From Bacteroidales bacterium (GTDB lineage: Bacteria > Bacteroidota > Bacteroidia > Bacteroidales > F082): a stretch of DNA of 64,000 bases. This document shows, one piece after another, positions 36,837-45,749 of the stretch. A program made the position numbers and the translations under genes. How positions within the stretch are numbered: position 1 is the first letter of the stretch; each line of letters starts with the position of its first letter. The stretch is from the NCBI GenBank assembly GCA_017616735.1, contig JAFZXP010000026.1, forward strand, positions 1 to 64,000, given 5' to 3'. The notes below the pieces were generated by a model, which worked only from the letters and a program-made list of their open reading frames with translations, was not told the origin of the DNA and did not search any database.

Positions 36837-37487
36837 ATGAACGAAAAAGAGACCGCTTTAGCATTAGCGAATTTCCTGCTGCAAATTAAAGCAATAAAAT
36901 TGAATCCTGCAAATCCTTTTACATGGGCCAGCGGATTAAAATCACCTATCTACTGCGACAACCGCATCACCTTGTCATATCCCAACATCAGAACATTCAT
37001 CCGCGAAGCTTTCGTGAAGATGTGCACAGAACGTTACGGCAAGCCTGATCTGATTGCCGGTGTCGCAACCGGCGGCATCCCGCAAGGCGCGCTTGTGGCT
37101 CAGGAGCTTGGTCTCCCATTCTGCTACGTCCGCTCCGAGGCTAAGTCGCACGGCTTGAACAACCAGGTTGAGGGCATAGTGCCTCAGGGAGCTTCGGTGA
37201 TAGTTATCGAAGACCTCGTTTCAACAGGAAAATCAAGTCTTGCAGCAGTTGAAGCCTTACGCGAAAAAGGCGCCAATGTAAAAGGCATGATGGCCATTTT
37301 CACATACCAGTTGCCGGCAGCAGCCGAGGCATTCAAAAAAGCCGACTGCGACCTCGTGACCATCAGCAATTATGAAGCTTTGATACAGAAAGCAGTTGAA
37401 GAAAACTATGTTAGCGACGACCAGATGCATTCACTCATGGAATGGAGAAAGAGCCCGCAAGCATGGTCGGATGCACACCAGAAATAG
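36837..37487 (+). CDS. pyrE: Orotate phosphoribosyltransferase
   Basis: A 216-residue type I phosphoribosyltransferase that converts orotate and PRPP to OMP in UMP synthesis. Visible motifs: FTWASGLKSPIYCDNR near the N terminus, LIAGVATGGIPQGALVA, YVRSEAKSHGLNNQVEG and the PRPP-binding loop VIVIEDLVSTGKSSLAAVEAL. The ATG at 36837 lies just after a good -7 element and gives the normal family start (MNEKETALALANFLL). The TAG stop merges into a heptamer array. Confidence 0.97.
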   Translation: MNEKETALALANFLLQIKAIKLNPANPFTWASGLKSPIYCDNRITLSYPNIRTFIREAFVKMCTERYGKPDLIAGVATGGIPQGALVAQELGLPFCYVRSEAKSHGLNNQVEGIVPQGASVIVIEDLVSTGKSSLAAVEALREKGANVKGMMAIFTYQLPAAAEAFKKADCDLVTISNYEALIQKAVEENYVSDDQMHSLMEWRKSPQAWSDAHQK

Positions 37488-37545
37488 TTGACAGTTACCA
37501 GTTGGCAGTTACCAGTTAGAGGTAGAGACGGTCGGTCGACCGTCT
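37486..37545 (+). repeat. heptamer array plus palindrome after pyrE
   Basis: Five units (AGTTGAC, AGTTACC, AGTTGGC, AGTTACC, AGTTAGA; 37486-37520) begin at the second base of the pyrE stop. They run into GGTAG and the palindrome AGACGGTCG-GT-CGACCGTCT (37526-37545), identical to the one at 7288-7307. Confidence 0.85.
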
Positions 37546-37558
37546 AAAACTATAGAAT

Positions 37559-37948
37559 ATGATAATACAATCTCAATATGTTGATAATAGCAAGAGCGAG
37601 CAGGAGTTTTTCGCAATTGTGAGCGATATGCGCAATATTCCGGCATTGCTTCCCGAGCAGGCCATCAATGTCAAGGCCGACTACGACAACCTTTCGTTCA
37701 CAGTGCAAGGTATGGGCAGCATCGCTCTGCGTGTAAGTCAAAGAATTACATACAGTTTGGTGCAGCTGGTGCCGGTCGGCAAAGTGCCGTTCCCGTTTGC
37801 TTTGAACATAAAAATAGCAGGGCTGGGCAATAATTGTCGGGTAATGTACGAGATTGACGCCGAGCTCAACCCGCTGATGGCGATGATGGCTAAACGTCCG
37901 CTTCAGAATCTGGTGAACATGATGGCGGAAAAAACTGTAACTCTTTAA
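37559..37948 (+). CDS. SRPBCC-fold protein
   Basis: A 129-residue cytoplasmic protein with the START/Bet v1-like (SRPBCC) pattern: an N-terminal beta strand (QSQYVDNSKSEQEFFAIVSD), two short helices, a curved sheet (VKADYDNLSFTVQG, SIALRVSQRITYSLVQLVP, PFPFALNIKIAGLG) and a long C-terminal helix (LMAMMAKRPLQNLVNMMAEK). Proteins of this type bind a hydrophobic ligand; the ligand here is unknown. The gene follows pyrE in many Bacteroidota. Its 3' end overlaps birA by 59 bp in convergent orientation, a long overlap. Confidence 0.78.
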   Translation: MIIQSQYVDNSKSEQEFFAIVSDMRNIPALLPEQAINVKADYDNLSFTVQGMGSIALRVSQRITYSLVQLVPVGKVPFPFALNIKIAGLGNNCRVMYEIDAELNPLMAMMAKRPLQNLVNMMAEKTVTL

Positions 37949-38672
37949 CGTCACACACAATTTCTTCTCCTGATTTATCTTCGAGAAGCAATCTTCCAAA
38001 ACAGTCAAATCCTTTGATAATCAAGGATTTGACTTTGTTTTTATAGTAATAGTCGGCCCATTGGCGGTAACGGTACAGTTTTTCAGTGTATTTTTTGTTT
38101 AAAACCTCAAAATATTCTTTCGACTTAAGATTTTCAACATTGTCAACGATTTTGACAATCAATTGATTCAGAATATCATCAATATTGTATTCTTCGCCAG
38201 TTATATTTTTCAGCGATATAGGATTCGGCAAGTCGTCGCTAAATTGCAACTGATTGATATTCAATCCAATACCAATAATTGTAATACCCATCATCCGACC
38301 GTCAATGGTGTTCTGGATGAGCATACCGCACAGCTTTTTATCATGGAAATAAATATCATTGGGCCATTTTATCATCAATCCAGGTTTGCGAATCACCTCT
38401 TGCAACGCATCGACAATGGCAACCGACACGGCTTGCGATATCTTAAACTGATCTTCCGCTTTCAGATAATTGACATTCAATGCGATACTGAAAAGCAAAT
38501 TCTCGCCTCGCTCGCTCTCCCAATGATTTTTGCCCATACCACGGCCTGCGGTCTGATGCTCGGCAACCGCCACCACACCTGACACATCCTCCCCGACTGC
38601 CAATTTGTCATAAAGAAAGGAATTGGTAGAGTTTATCTCGTCGAAATGAAAAATTTTCAGATTATTCTTCAT
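37890..38672 (-). CDS. birA: Biotin--[acetyl-CoA-carboxylase] ligase
   Basis: A 260-residue biotin protein ligase lacking the DNA-binding domain found in E. coli BirA. The ATG at 38672 gives MKNNLKIFHFDEINSTNSFL; a start at 38735 is possible but adds an unlikely stretch. Catalytic motifs: AEHQTAGRGMGKNHWES (biotin and ATP binding), LLFSIALN, and KWPNDIYFHDKKLCGMLIQ. The C-terminal domain ends in VKELQFFPPSCSPDSEADV, longer than usual, and these extra residues are coded in the region overlapping the convergent SRPBCC gene. It is divergent from rsfS. Confidence 0.94.
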   Translation of the reverse strand: MKNNLKIFHFDEINSTNSFLYDKLAVGEDVSGVVAVAEHQTAGRGMGKNHWESERGENLLFSIALNVNYLKAEDQFKISQAVSVAIVDALQEVIRKPGLMIKWPNDIYFHDKKLCGMLIQNTIDGRMMGITIIGIGLNINQLQFSDDLPNPISLKNITGEEYNIDDILNQLIVKIVDNVENLKSKEYFEVLNKKYTEKLYRYRQWADYYYKNKVKSLIIKGFDCFGRLLLEDKSGEEIVCDVKELQFFPPSCSPDSEADV

Positions 38673-38752
38673 TAAAAAGTCGCATTCTCTTTGAAAAAAC
38701 AAAAATAAACAAAATTTCTTTAATATAGTTTTCATTCATTGAATTTTATGAG

Positions 38753-38760
38753 TATCTTTG
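38753..38760 (+). promoter_or_regulatory. -7 promoter element deciding the rsfS start
   Basis: TATCTTTG fits TAnnTTTG. Transcription from it would begin near 38767, excluding the in-frame start at 38739 and favouring the ATG at 38778. The upstream TTG box is poor. Confidence 0.55.
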
Positions 38761-38777
38761 CAAAAATTTACAGAAAG

Positions 38778-39149
38778 ATGAGAATCAGGCACGAAAACGA
38801 CAACACTGAAGAAGTTTTGGCAACCATAGTTGAAACAATGCTGGAAATGAAGGCTAAAGAGGTTACCACATTGGATATGAGAGAGATACACTCGGCAGTA
38901 ACCGATTATTTTGCCATTTGCCACGCCCAGTCGAAGACCCAGGTTAACGCCATAGCCGAAAAAATAATTGAAAACGTACGCAACAAACTGCACGTACACG
39001 TATACCACGAAGAAGGTTTCGAGAATTCGGAATGGATTTTGTTAGACTACATCGACATAGTAGTTCATGTTTTTCTGGAATCCAAACGCGAGTTTTACAA
39101 ACTGGAGGATTTGTGGGCAGATACGGAAAAACGCATTTATGAAGAATAA
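38778..39149 (+). CDS. rsfS: Ribosome silencing factor
   Basis: A 123-residue RsfS/Iojap protein, which binds ribosomal protein L14 and blocks subunit joining when nutrients are scarce. The family core is visible: LEMKAKEVTTLDMREIHS, then TDYFAICHAQSKTQVNAIAE, and WILLDYIDIVVHVF. The start at 38778 (MRIRHENDNTEEVL) was preferred because the -7 element lies at 38753-38760 and AGAAAG precedes it. It lies 11 bp before ftsH, a pairing widely kept in Bacteroidota. Confidence 0.93.
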   Translation: MRIRHENDNTEEVLATIVETMLEMKAKEVTTLDMREIHSAVTDYFAICHAQSKTQVNAIAEKIIENVRNKLHVHVYHEEGFENSEWILLDYIDIVVHVFLESKREFYKLEDLWADTEKRIYEE

Positions 39150-39160
39150 ATCGTAAAAAA

Positions 39161-41134
39161 ATGGCAGACAATCAGAATCCATTTAATAATTTTCAGGACA
39201 AAAACAACAACAAGCCAAAGAAGAAAATTGGCTTTTACTGGGTTTATATCATTTTGGTGGCCTTTTTCATCGGGTCGATAGTGTTCAACGGCTCGGGCTC
39301 AGTCAAGGAAACCACCATGACCGAGCTCAGCAAAATGTTACGTGACGGCGATGTCGCCAAGATAGAGCTGGTGAACGGCCGAACAGCCGAAATCTATCTC
39401 AACGATCAAGGCATGCGTAAATATTTCCCCAACGAGAAGCCACACAGTTTCGGCTCGTCGCCCAACTATAAGCTCAACGTGTCGGAAGACAGGCTTTACA
39501 CCAAAGTTGATGAGGCTCAGCAAGGTATGGCCAATCCTATCGAGGTGATACCGGTAGAACGCCACAACTGGGGAGTTGAAGTAATAAGCTGGGTTTTACC
39601 CTTAGTGCTGATAGTCGTATTTTGGATAATTGTCACTCGCAGAATGGGCGGAGGCGCCGGCATGGGCGGAGGCGGACAGATTTTCAGCATAGGCAAGTCG
39701 AAAGCTCAGCTCTACGATCAGGAGAAAGACACAAAGACTACATTTAAAGATGTAGCCGGTTTGGAAGAGGCCAAGGAAGAAGTGATGGAAATCGTCGACT
39801 TCCTTAAGAATCCTAAGAAATACACACGCTTGGGCGGCAAGATACCTAAGGGTGTTTTGCTGGTAGGCCCTCCTGGCACAGGTAAGACTTTGCTGGCCAA
39901 GTCAGTGGCTGGCGAGGCCAACGTGCCGTTCTTCAGCATCTCAGGTTCAGATTTTGTGGAGATGTTTGTGGGCGTCGGCGCATCACGTGTGCGCGACCTT
40001 TTCAAGCAAGCAAAAGAGAAATCGCCTTGCATCATATTCATTGACGAAATCGATGCCATTGGTCGTGCCCGTGGTAAAAACATTATGAGCGGCGGCAATG
40101 ACGAGCGCGAAAGCACTCTGAACCAGCTGCTTACCGAGATGGACGGCTTTGGCACCAACTCGGGCGTGATAGTGCTGGCTGCGACAAACCGTGCCGATAT
40201 TCTCGACAAGGCTTTGATGCGCGCCGGCCGTTTCGACCGCCAGATCTATGTGGAGCTCCCCGACCTCAACGGCCGGCGTGAGATTTTCGAGGTTCACATG
40301 CGCGGATTAAAACTTGCAGGTGACGTCGACAAGGAGTTTTTAGCCAAGCAGACTCCGGGATTCTCAGGAGCCGATATAGCCAACGTCTGCAACGAAGCGG
40401 CACTTATAGCTGCCCGTCGCAACAAGAATTCCATCGAAAAGCAAGACTTCCTTGACGCCATCGACCGTATAGTCGGCGGACTCGAGAAGAAAAACTCGGT
40501 CATCACGCAGTCGGAAAAGAAGGTTATCGCCTTCCACGAAGCCGGACATGCCACCACAAGCTGGATGCTTGAGCACGCTCATCCGCTGGTGAAAGTGACC
40601 ATAGTGCCACGAGGCAAAGCACTAGGCGCGGCCTGGTACCTGCCCGATGAACGTCAGATAACGACAAAAGAACAGATGTTCCACGAGATGGTAGCGACAC
40701 TCGGAGGCCGCGCCGCCGAGCAGATCATCTTCGGAAAGATATCAACCGGAGCATTGAACGACCTCGAAAAAGTGTCGAAACAAGCCCACGCGATGGTTAT
40801 GTACTATGGCCTGGACGAAACCATTGGCAACGTAAGTTATTACGACTCGACTGGCCAGCAGGAATACTCGTTCCAAAAGCCTTTTAGCGAGAAGACAGCC
40901 GAAAAAATCGACGCTGAAGTGAGTAAAATCATCGAAAGCGCATATCAGGAAGCGTTGCGAATTCTTCAAGAGCATAAGGACGGCCTCACACAGCTGGCCG
41001 AAAAACTCATTGACAAGGAAGTGATATTCAGCGACGACTTGGTAGCCATCTTCGGCGAGCGTCCGTGGAAGACCGAGGAACGCAGTTTTTCGAGACACAA
41101 AGAAGATCAACCTGAAAACACTACAATAGCATAA
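39161..41134 (+). CDS. ftsH: ATP-dependent zinc metalloprotease FtsH
   Basis: A 657-residue membrane AAA+ protease that degrades damaged and regulatory membrane proteins. It has two transmembrane helices ([16 protein letters not shown] near residue 27 and [18 protein letters not shown] near 143) flanking a periplasmic domain. The AAA module has Walker A GPPGTGKT (about 236-243), Walker [10 protein letters not shown] and the SRH ([20 protein letters not shown]). The zinc site is HEAGH near residue 458. A Gly/Met-rich segment ([11 protein letters not shown]) links membrane and AAA parts. Its TAA stop overlaps the ATG of the LUD gene by one base. Confidence 0.98.
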   Translation: MADNQNPFNNFQDKNNNKPKKKIGFYWVYIILVAFFIGSIVFNGSGSVKETTMTELSKMLRDGDVAKIELVNGRTAEIYLNDQGMRKYFPNEKPHSFGSSPNYKLNVSEDRLYTKVDEAQQGMANPIEVIPVERHNWGVEVISWVLPLVLIVVFWIIVTRRMGGGAGMGGGGQIFSIGKSKAQLYDQEKDTKTTFKDVAGLEEAKEEVMEIVDFLKNPKKYTRLGGKIPKGVLLVGPPGTGKTLLAKSVAGEANVPFFSISGSDFVEMFVGVGASRVRDLFKQAKEKSPCIIFIDEIDAIGRARGKNIMSGGNDERESTLNQLLTEMDGFGTNSGVIVLAATNRADILDKALMRAGRFDRQIYVELPDLNGRREIFEVHMRGLKLAGDVDKEFLAKQTPGFSGADIANVCNEAALIAARRNKNSIEKQDFLDAIDRIVGGLEKKNSVITQSEKKVIAFHEAGHATTSWMLEHAHPLVKVTIVPRGKALGAAWYLPDERQITTKEQMFHEMVATLGGRAAEQIIFGKISTGALNDLEKVSKQAHAMVMYYGLDETIGNVSYYDSTGQQEYSFQKPFSEKTAEKIDAEVSKIIESAYQEALRILQEHKDGLTQLAEKLIDKEVIFSDDLVAIFGERPWKTEERSFSRHKEDQPENTTIA

Positions 41135-41805
41135 TGAAGATATTCTCGTTCGGCAATCTAAGTGAGCGCACCAACAAGGAACAAATCCTCGCCAAAGTGC
41201 GTTCAGCCCTTATCGCCAAAAACGAGAACACTTTCCGCGACTTGAACATGCAAGTCGACACCTGGACGCCGTTCAAAGACGAAGACGGCGCCGACTTCAC
41301 CTTTGTGGAGCGTTTCCGCGACAGCGGCGGCATTTTCATCTACTTCGACAGCAAAGAAGGCTTTTTGGAGGCAATGAAGCAGTATGTCGTTGAAAACCAA
41401 TGGGAGCCGCTGTGCAGCACCAGCAAAAAGATGGAGGCAGTTTTCAAGGATTCAGGCATAGTTGTAAGCAGCGATTACACCACAAAACGCAAAAAAACAG
41501 TCAGCATCATTGATTGTGAGTGCCTGATTGCTCAGACTGGAAGCATAATGGTTACCGACACCTGCGCAGGGTCGAGGGCCGCATATTCAAATGCCGATGT
41601 GCTGTTGATTTACGCCTCGCCTCGTCAGATCGTGGCTAGCATGAAAGACGCCATACACCTTGTAAAAGAAAAATACAGCACCGGCAAATTATCCGAAACT
41701 GTAATCATCACCGGCCCGAGCCGCAGCACCGAAATTGACAATCAATTGGTCGTAGGGGCTCAAGGGATTAAACAGCTAGCGTTGTTTTTAGTTGAAGAGG
41801 AATAG
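41134..41805 (+). CDS. LUD domain protein (LutC/YkgG family)
   Basis: A 223-residue protein with an LUD domain: SVSIIDCECLIAQTGSIMVT-like core (here TVSIIDCECLIAQTGSIM), TDTCAGSRAAY, VLLIYASPRQIVASMKDAI, and the end VIITGPSRSTEIDNQLVVGA. In lactate utilisation operons LutC is one of three subunits; here lutA and lutB are absent and the gene is coupled to ftsH. The stand-alone ftsH-LUD pair is common in Bacteroidota and its role is unclear. It is the last core gene before the accessory segment: repeat A begins 4 bp after its stop. Confidence 0.87.
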   Translation: MKIFSFGNLSERTNKEQILAKVRSALIAKNENTFRDLNMQVDTWTPFKDEDGADFTFVERFRDSGGIFIYFDSKEGFLEAMKQYVVENQWEPLCSTSKKMEAVFKDSGIVVSSDYTTKRKKTVSIIDCECLIAQTGSIMVTDTCAGSRAAYSNADVLLIYASPRQIVASMKDAIHLVKEKYSTGKLSETVIITGPSRSTEIDNQLVVGAQGIKQLALFLVEEE

Positions 41806-41808
41806 TTT

Positions 41809-42044
41809 TTTTGCCCTCTCGGGCAAGTTTATGATACTTTTTGCTTGATCAAAAAGTATCCCAAAAATCAAGGCCCGAATTATCGGCCGCCCCTGCAGCC
41901 GAGCTAAAGCTGTGATCCTCAAAGCTGAGTGTAGAGATTTTTTCAAAATCGACCAGCTATGAGTATCAGTGCTTTAGCTCGTCTCTTTTGCCATCGCTGC
42001 CCCGCGATTCGGGCCGGGCCCGCCGCACCGCAGAGCGACGTGGG
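41809..42044 (+). repeat. structured repeat, copy A
   Basis: Order: hairpin 1 (TTGCCC-TCTC-GGGCAA); hairpin 2 (GATACTTTTTG, loop CTTGAT, CAAAAAGTATC); then a large imperfect cruciform. The cruciform has outer stem GGCCCGAAT/ATTCGGGCC, stem CGAGCTAAAGC/GCTTTAGCTCG, a mismatched motif TGATCCTCA/TGAGTATCA, stem AGCTG/CAGCT and apical hairpin GATTTT-TTC-AAAATC. The first 114 bp are identical to copy B. The element follows the LUD gene's stop directly, and its hairpins could also end that transcript. Confidence 0.85.
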
Positions 42045-42096
42045 ATAGATGCCTTCCGGCATTTGTTATGTGTCATGCTTTAAAATTTATTAAAAA

Positions 42097-42381
42097 TCAC
42101 TTGACAAAAAGTAATTTTTGTAGTATCTTTGCATCGTCAAGCGTGATGCTGGCGCCGTTGCGATTATTTCGGGAAGGTTGATGATCCCACAAAGCAGCGG
42201 CTTTTTTTATTCCAATTGCGGAAGCGTCACTGAAAGTTTTTAAATGTTTCTTTAAAAAGTCCCTTCTTTCCGCCACCGAGTCTGGGATAGAGTCTATTAA
42301 CTCTTTCGAAACGGTGTTTTTAACAACCGGATAAGTTGTAACAATTTTGCCATTTCCCTCGTAAAACTCCTTTTTCATCAT
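42097..42381 (-). CDS. Hypothetical protein, 94 residues
   Basis: A small soluble protein (MMKKEFYEGNGKIVTTYPVV at the N terminus) with a Lys-rich helical middle (RRDFLKKHLKTF) and a C terminus that ends in DDAKILQKLLFVK. No family was recognised. It has no signal peptide or membrane segment. The frame is supported by a sensible amino-acid composition and by two adjacent ATGs preceded by an A-rich stretch. A minus-strand TACCTTTG (42505-42498) could be its promoter. It lies between direct copies A and B of the structured repeat, on the same strand as the helicase. A perfect promoter facing the other way lies across its last codons, so part of the region may be noncoding. Confidence 0.5.
   Translation of the reverse strand: MMKKEFYEGNGKIVTTYPVVKNTVSKELIDSIPDSVAERRDFLKKHLKTFSDASAIGIKKAAALWDHQPSRNNRNGASITLDDAKILQKLLFVK
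42101..42131 (+). promoter_or_regulatory. plus-strand promoter without an obvious gene
   Basis: TTG at 42101-42103, exactly 20 bp, then TATCTTTG at 42124-42131: as good a match to the consensus as any in the window. ACAAAAA and TTTTTGT form an inverted repeat between the two boxes. No plus-strand ORF longer than about 20 codons follows; a short hairpin with a T-run at about 42190-42208 could end a transcript of roughly 70 nt. Confidence 0.5.
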
Positions 42382-42545
42382 ACATTTTATTTTAAATTAT
42401 TAAACAATAAAATATCCTTTCGCAAACTGCGAACTCCCAGTCCCATTTTTCATTTTGTTTTACGATGCTATATTTAGTTATGGCTCAATAACTGGTGCAA
42501 AGGTACGAAAGATTCTCTTAAATGCAGCCTTTTTATGAAAAAATG

Positions 42546-42800
42546 TTTTGCCCTCTCGGGCAAGTTTATGATACTTTTTGCTTGATCAAAAAGTATCCCA
42601 AAAATCAAGGCCCGAATTATCGGCCGCCCCTGCAGCCGAGCTAAAGCTGTGATCCTCAACGCGGGTAGTGCTTTCTATCGAAAGCAAACGACTAAGCGCC
42701 CCGCTTGAGTATCAGCGCTTTAGCTCGTCTTTTTGGCCACCGCTGCCCCGCGATTCGGGCCGGGCACAACCCACCGCAGAGCGACGTGGGGGCGAAGCCA
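42546..42800 (+). repeat. structured repeat, copy B
   Basis: Same orientation and same first 114 bp as copy A (offset 737 bp). The cruciform keeps CGAGCTAAAGC/GCTTTAGCTCG and TGATCCTCA/TGAGTATCA, but the next stem is GCGGG/CCCGC and the apical hairpin is GCTTTC-TATC-GAAAGC. The GC-rich right end (CCCCGCGATTCGGGCCGGGC, then CCGCAGAGCGACGTGGGGGC) is shared with A and C. It ends 13 bp before the stop of the helicase gene. Confidence 0.85.
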
Positions 42801-42812
42801 AGAGTAATTTAT

Positions 42813-45629
42813 TTACAGAAGATTTTTATATTCTTTGTAGCTCATCATACGATTGCAGCCTTTTTTATCATCTGTATAATTGGTACATCCTAAAAATGAG
42901 TTAATTTTACCATCTTTCCCTGCCTTGCCCTCTTTAACAATCAAATATCCATCACGACATTGGTCGCACTTTATAATTGACATATCATCACCATTAAGGT
43001 CATTAGTCATAAAATCACATATCTCCGGCTCATTTGAACATATCCAAAGCTTTAGTCCATACGCCTTTTTATAGCGTTGTTGCAATGGATAGCCGCACAC
43101 AGGACAATGTTTGATATTTTTGGCATTATCTTGTTGCTTGTCCAATTGACCTCTCAACACCACATTAGGATAGTCAGAGAGTAATTCACGTACAAATTCA
43201 GATGGACGTTGTTGTGGAGTGACAATATAAACTCGATTCTTGGTTCGAGTCAATGCTACATAAAACAGACGACGCTCCTCTGCATATTCTATGGAGTGAT
43301 CTGTTTTAACGACATATTTCAGAACAGGATCATCTTGTATTTTTGAAGGGAAACCATACATAGAATCCATTGCATTGATTATTATCACATTATCATATCC
43401 CAAACCTTTGGCTCTATGTACAGTCATAAACTCCATCTCTATGTCAGCAAATTTCTGTGATGTAACATTGCCTGTCTTTTCCCAATACTCGAAATCAGCT
43501 GATTTTGTAAGGTTATATCCATCAAATCCATATCTACCAAGCAACAATATCGATGATTTTGGGTTGTCAGCAAGTATTTCTTTCATTATTGTTTCAACAG
43601 TTTCACCAATCAAGTAATACTTGCCACCTTTACCTTCCGTCTTTGTTCTATCAACTTCTTCTGTATATGTCTGAATAATAATCGGATTAGATATATGTTT
43701 TGGAGAAATAAGCGCTTTTTTTATTTGACTAGTGTTTTTTTGAATAAAACCACCGGCAATGTCTATTATTTCTTGAGCGTTACGATATGTTCTTGTTATT
43801 CTAAGTTCCTGACCGTATCCAAAAGTTTCCTTAAAATGCGTAAACAATGTTATGTCTGAACCTGCATAAGCGTAAATCGATTGCCAATCATCTCCGACTG
43901 CAATTATCTTTGCATCACACAACTTACTAAGCTCTTTGGTTAAATTGAATCTCTGTCTTGATATATCTTGATATTCATCAACGATAATATATTTAAAATC
44001 CAATTTGTCCCCTTTTTGCTCTTCTTCTTGCAAAATTCGCGCAGAATCGTTAATCATGTCCTCAAAATCAATAGCTTGTTTTTCTTTAAGGCGTTTTGTG
44101 TATTCATGATAACATTGTTCGCAAATTGTAAGGAACAACTTTGTACGTTCATTATTTGAAGACAATCTAAAACGGGAAAAATCATCTACTCTACAGCCGT
44201 TTGTCTTGAAATTTTGAATAAAAATGCAGATCAGATTGACCAACCGTGAAATATATCTATTTTCTTCAGTATTTACTATCTTTTGAAAGACTTCTTTCGA
44301 CGGACGTGGGTTAAGAGTTAATCCATGTTCCTTCAGTTCTTCTCTCAAATGTTCTAATATATCCCTATCATCATTGTATCCAGAGAATGTATAGATTAAA
44401 TCCGTGCCATGTTCTTTATGTAACTTAACTTTATCGTTAACTTCTTGTTTATACTTATTTAATTGCTCTATTTTGTATCGATTGTTCTTCCCATCTTGTG
44501 TAATGCCAAAATGTTCCAAATAAACCACCTTATCACCTTGTGTAATTGTAAAATCAGGAGTGTATGGTTTGTGAGAACGCAAAATATTAAAAGGATAAGG
44601 CTTCTCGTATGAATATTCAATACCATTAAGATATAAAAAATTAGCAATCCTAACTTCTTGTGTAGAGCGCAATGTTTCTCTTGCTATTGATATGCATTTC
44701 CCCGTTCGTTCGTTGATAATCTTTTCTGTATATTCATCAATATTTCCTCTGATAGTCGAGAAATCAGCTTTACTTATGTAATTAAAGAAATCATTTAAAT
44801 CGTCACCTTCATACGGAGCATCAAAATAACTACCGAAGAATAATATCAACTTATCCACTAATTCGGGATTTTCAAGAATATTACCCTTAAGATAATTATT
44901 TATGACGCTATACATAAAGCCTTGATCAACAATAGTTTTAAGGTTGGAATCCTGCCGGCGAAGAATTGCATATCCAGTCTTATGGAATGTAGTTACAGGA
45001 CAATTAATTCCCAATTGTTTGTTAATCTTTTCGCGAAGTTCACCTACAGCTTTATTAGTAAAAGATATGACCAGAATTTGTTCGGGTGCGATGCTCTTTT
45101 TCTCTACGAGATACCTGACTTTTGCTGAAACAGTTGTGGTTTTACCAGCTCCAGCACCTGCAATTACCAAAGTATAATCCTCGTCCGATAAAACAACACG
45201 TCGCTGCTCATTATCTAATCTGATTACTGGGTCAACAGGCAATAGAATTTTGTCTAAATAATCTTTATCTTCTTTTAAATGACGTTTAATGTATTCCTCG
45301 TTGTGTTGCGCTATAACAATAGATTCTTGCTTCAAAGATAAATCTTTATATTCTGTGAGGAAACTTTTTACATCTCTTTTGCTGACTGCATGATTATTAC
45401 AATAATAATCAAGAGTATTACTTTTCAGAAGATTGTCAAAGAAAATATAGGTTGTAGCATATTTATCACACATTTTTGCATAGTCAGACTTTGCTATATA
45501 GCAGTCAGTATCATCCAACCATGACAATTGTTTCCTGAATTCTAAAAGAGATGATATTTCAGGAGTAACGTCTAAAGACTTTTCGTTTTGAAAACTAAAA
45601 ACACTTAATATCTTATTAAGTATGGACAT
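42813..45629 (-). CDS. Superfamily I helicase, HelD/UvrD-like, with nuclease-like insertion
   Basis: A 938-residue protein. Residues 1-135 are a helical N-terminal region. Walker A is AGAGAGKT (157-164), motif Ia ISFTNKAVGELREKI, motif II DEYQD (551-555), motif III GDDWQSIYAYAGSD, and later VMTVHRAKGLG-type (MTVHRAKGLGYDNVIIIN) and VALTRTKNRVYIV motifs. Between motifs Ia and II, residues 318-410 resemble a PD-(D/E)xK fold: Glu325 in QEVRIANFLYLNGIEY, PDF (358-360) and LEHFG (Glu372), without the usual Lys. The C-terminal 100 residues hold two Cys4-type zinc ribbons (CPVCG, CSNEPEIC, CDQC, CTNYTDDKKGC). Closest in plan to helicase IV. The gene is visibly AT-richer than its neighbours, lies alone, and is bracketed by inverted copies B and C of the structured repeat. 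Confidence 0.88.
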   Translation of the reverse strand: MSILNKILSVFSFQNEKSLDVTPEISSLLEFRKQLSWLDDTDCYIAKSDYAKMCDKYATTYIFFDNLLKSNTLDYYCNNHAVSKRDVKSFLTEYKDLSLKQESIVIAQHNEEYIKRHLKEDKDYLDKILLPVDPVIRLDNEQRRVVLSDEDYTLVIAGAGAGKTTTVSAKVRYLVEKKSIAPEQILVISFTNKAVGELREKINKQLGINCPVTTFHKTGYAILRRQDSNLKTIVDQGFMYSVINNYLKGNILENPELVDKLILFFGSYFDAPYEGDDLNDFFNYISKADFSTIRGNIDEYTEKIINERTGKCISIARETLRSTQEVRIANFLYLNGIEYSYEKPYPFNILRSHKPYTPDFTITQGDKVVYLEHFGITQDGKNNRYKIEQLNKYKQEVNDKVKLHKEHGTDLIYTFSGYNDDRDILEHLREELKEHGLTLNPRPSKEVFQKIVNTEENRYISRLVNLICIFIQNFKTNGCRVDDFSRFRLSSNNERTKLFLTICEQCYHEYTKRLKEKQAIDFEDMINDSARILQEEEQKGDKLDFKYIIVDEYQDISRQRFNLTKELSKLCDAKIIAVGDDWQSIYAYAGSDITLFTHFKETFGYGQELRITRTYRNAQEIIDIAGGFIQKNTSQIKKALISPKHISNPIIIQTYTEEVDRTKTEGKGGKYYLIGETVETIMKEILADNPKSSILLLGRYGFDGYNLTKSADFEYWEKTGNVTSQKFADIEMEFMTVHRAKGLGYDNVIIINAMDSMYGFPSKIQDDPVLKYVVKTDHSIEYAEERRLFYVALTRTKNRVYIVTPQQRPSEFVRELLSDYPNVVLRGQLDKQQDNAKNIKHCPVCGYPLQQRYKKAYGLKLWICSNEPEICDFMTNDLNGDDMSIIKCDQCRDGYLIVKEGKAGKDGKINSFLGCTNYTDDKKGCNRMMSYKEYKNLL

Positions 45630-45707
45630 GCTACAATTATAGTCAATAACGATGCGGATGCAAAGCTACAAAAAAATATTCATAGAAAGAAGAATTAAAA
45701 AAGATAA

Positions 45708-45745
45708 AGATTTCTCCACTTCGCTTCGCCTCGGTCGAAATGACG
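45708..45745 (-). repeat. CGTCATTTCGAC-family element
   Basis: Read on the minus strand it runs CGTCATTTCGACCGAGGCGA to GGAGAAATCT, the short form of the element. It lies between repeat C and the helicase start, within the helicase leader. Confidence 0.75.
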
Positions 45746-45749
45746 CAAC

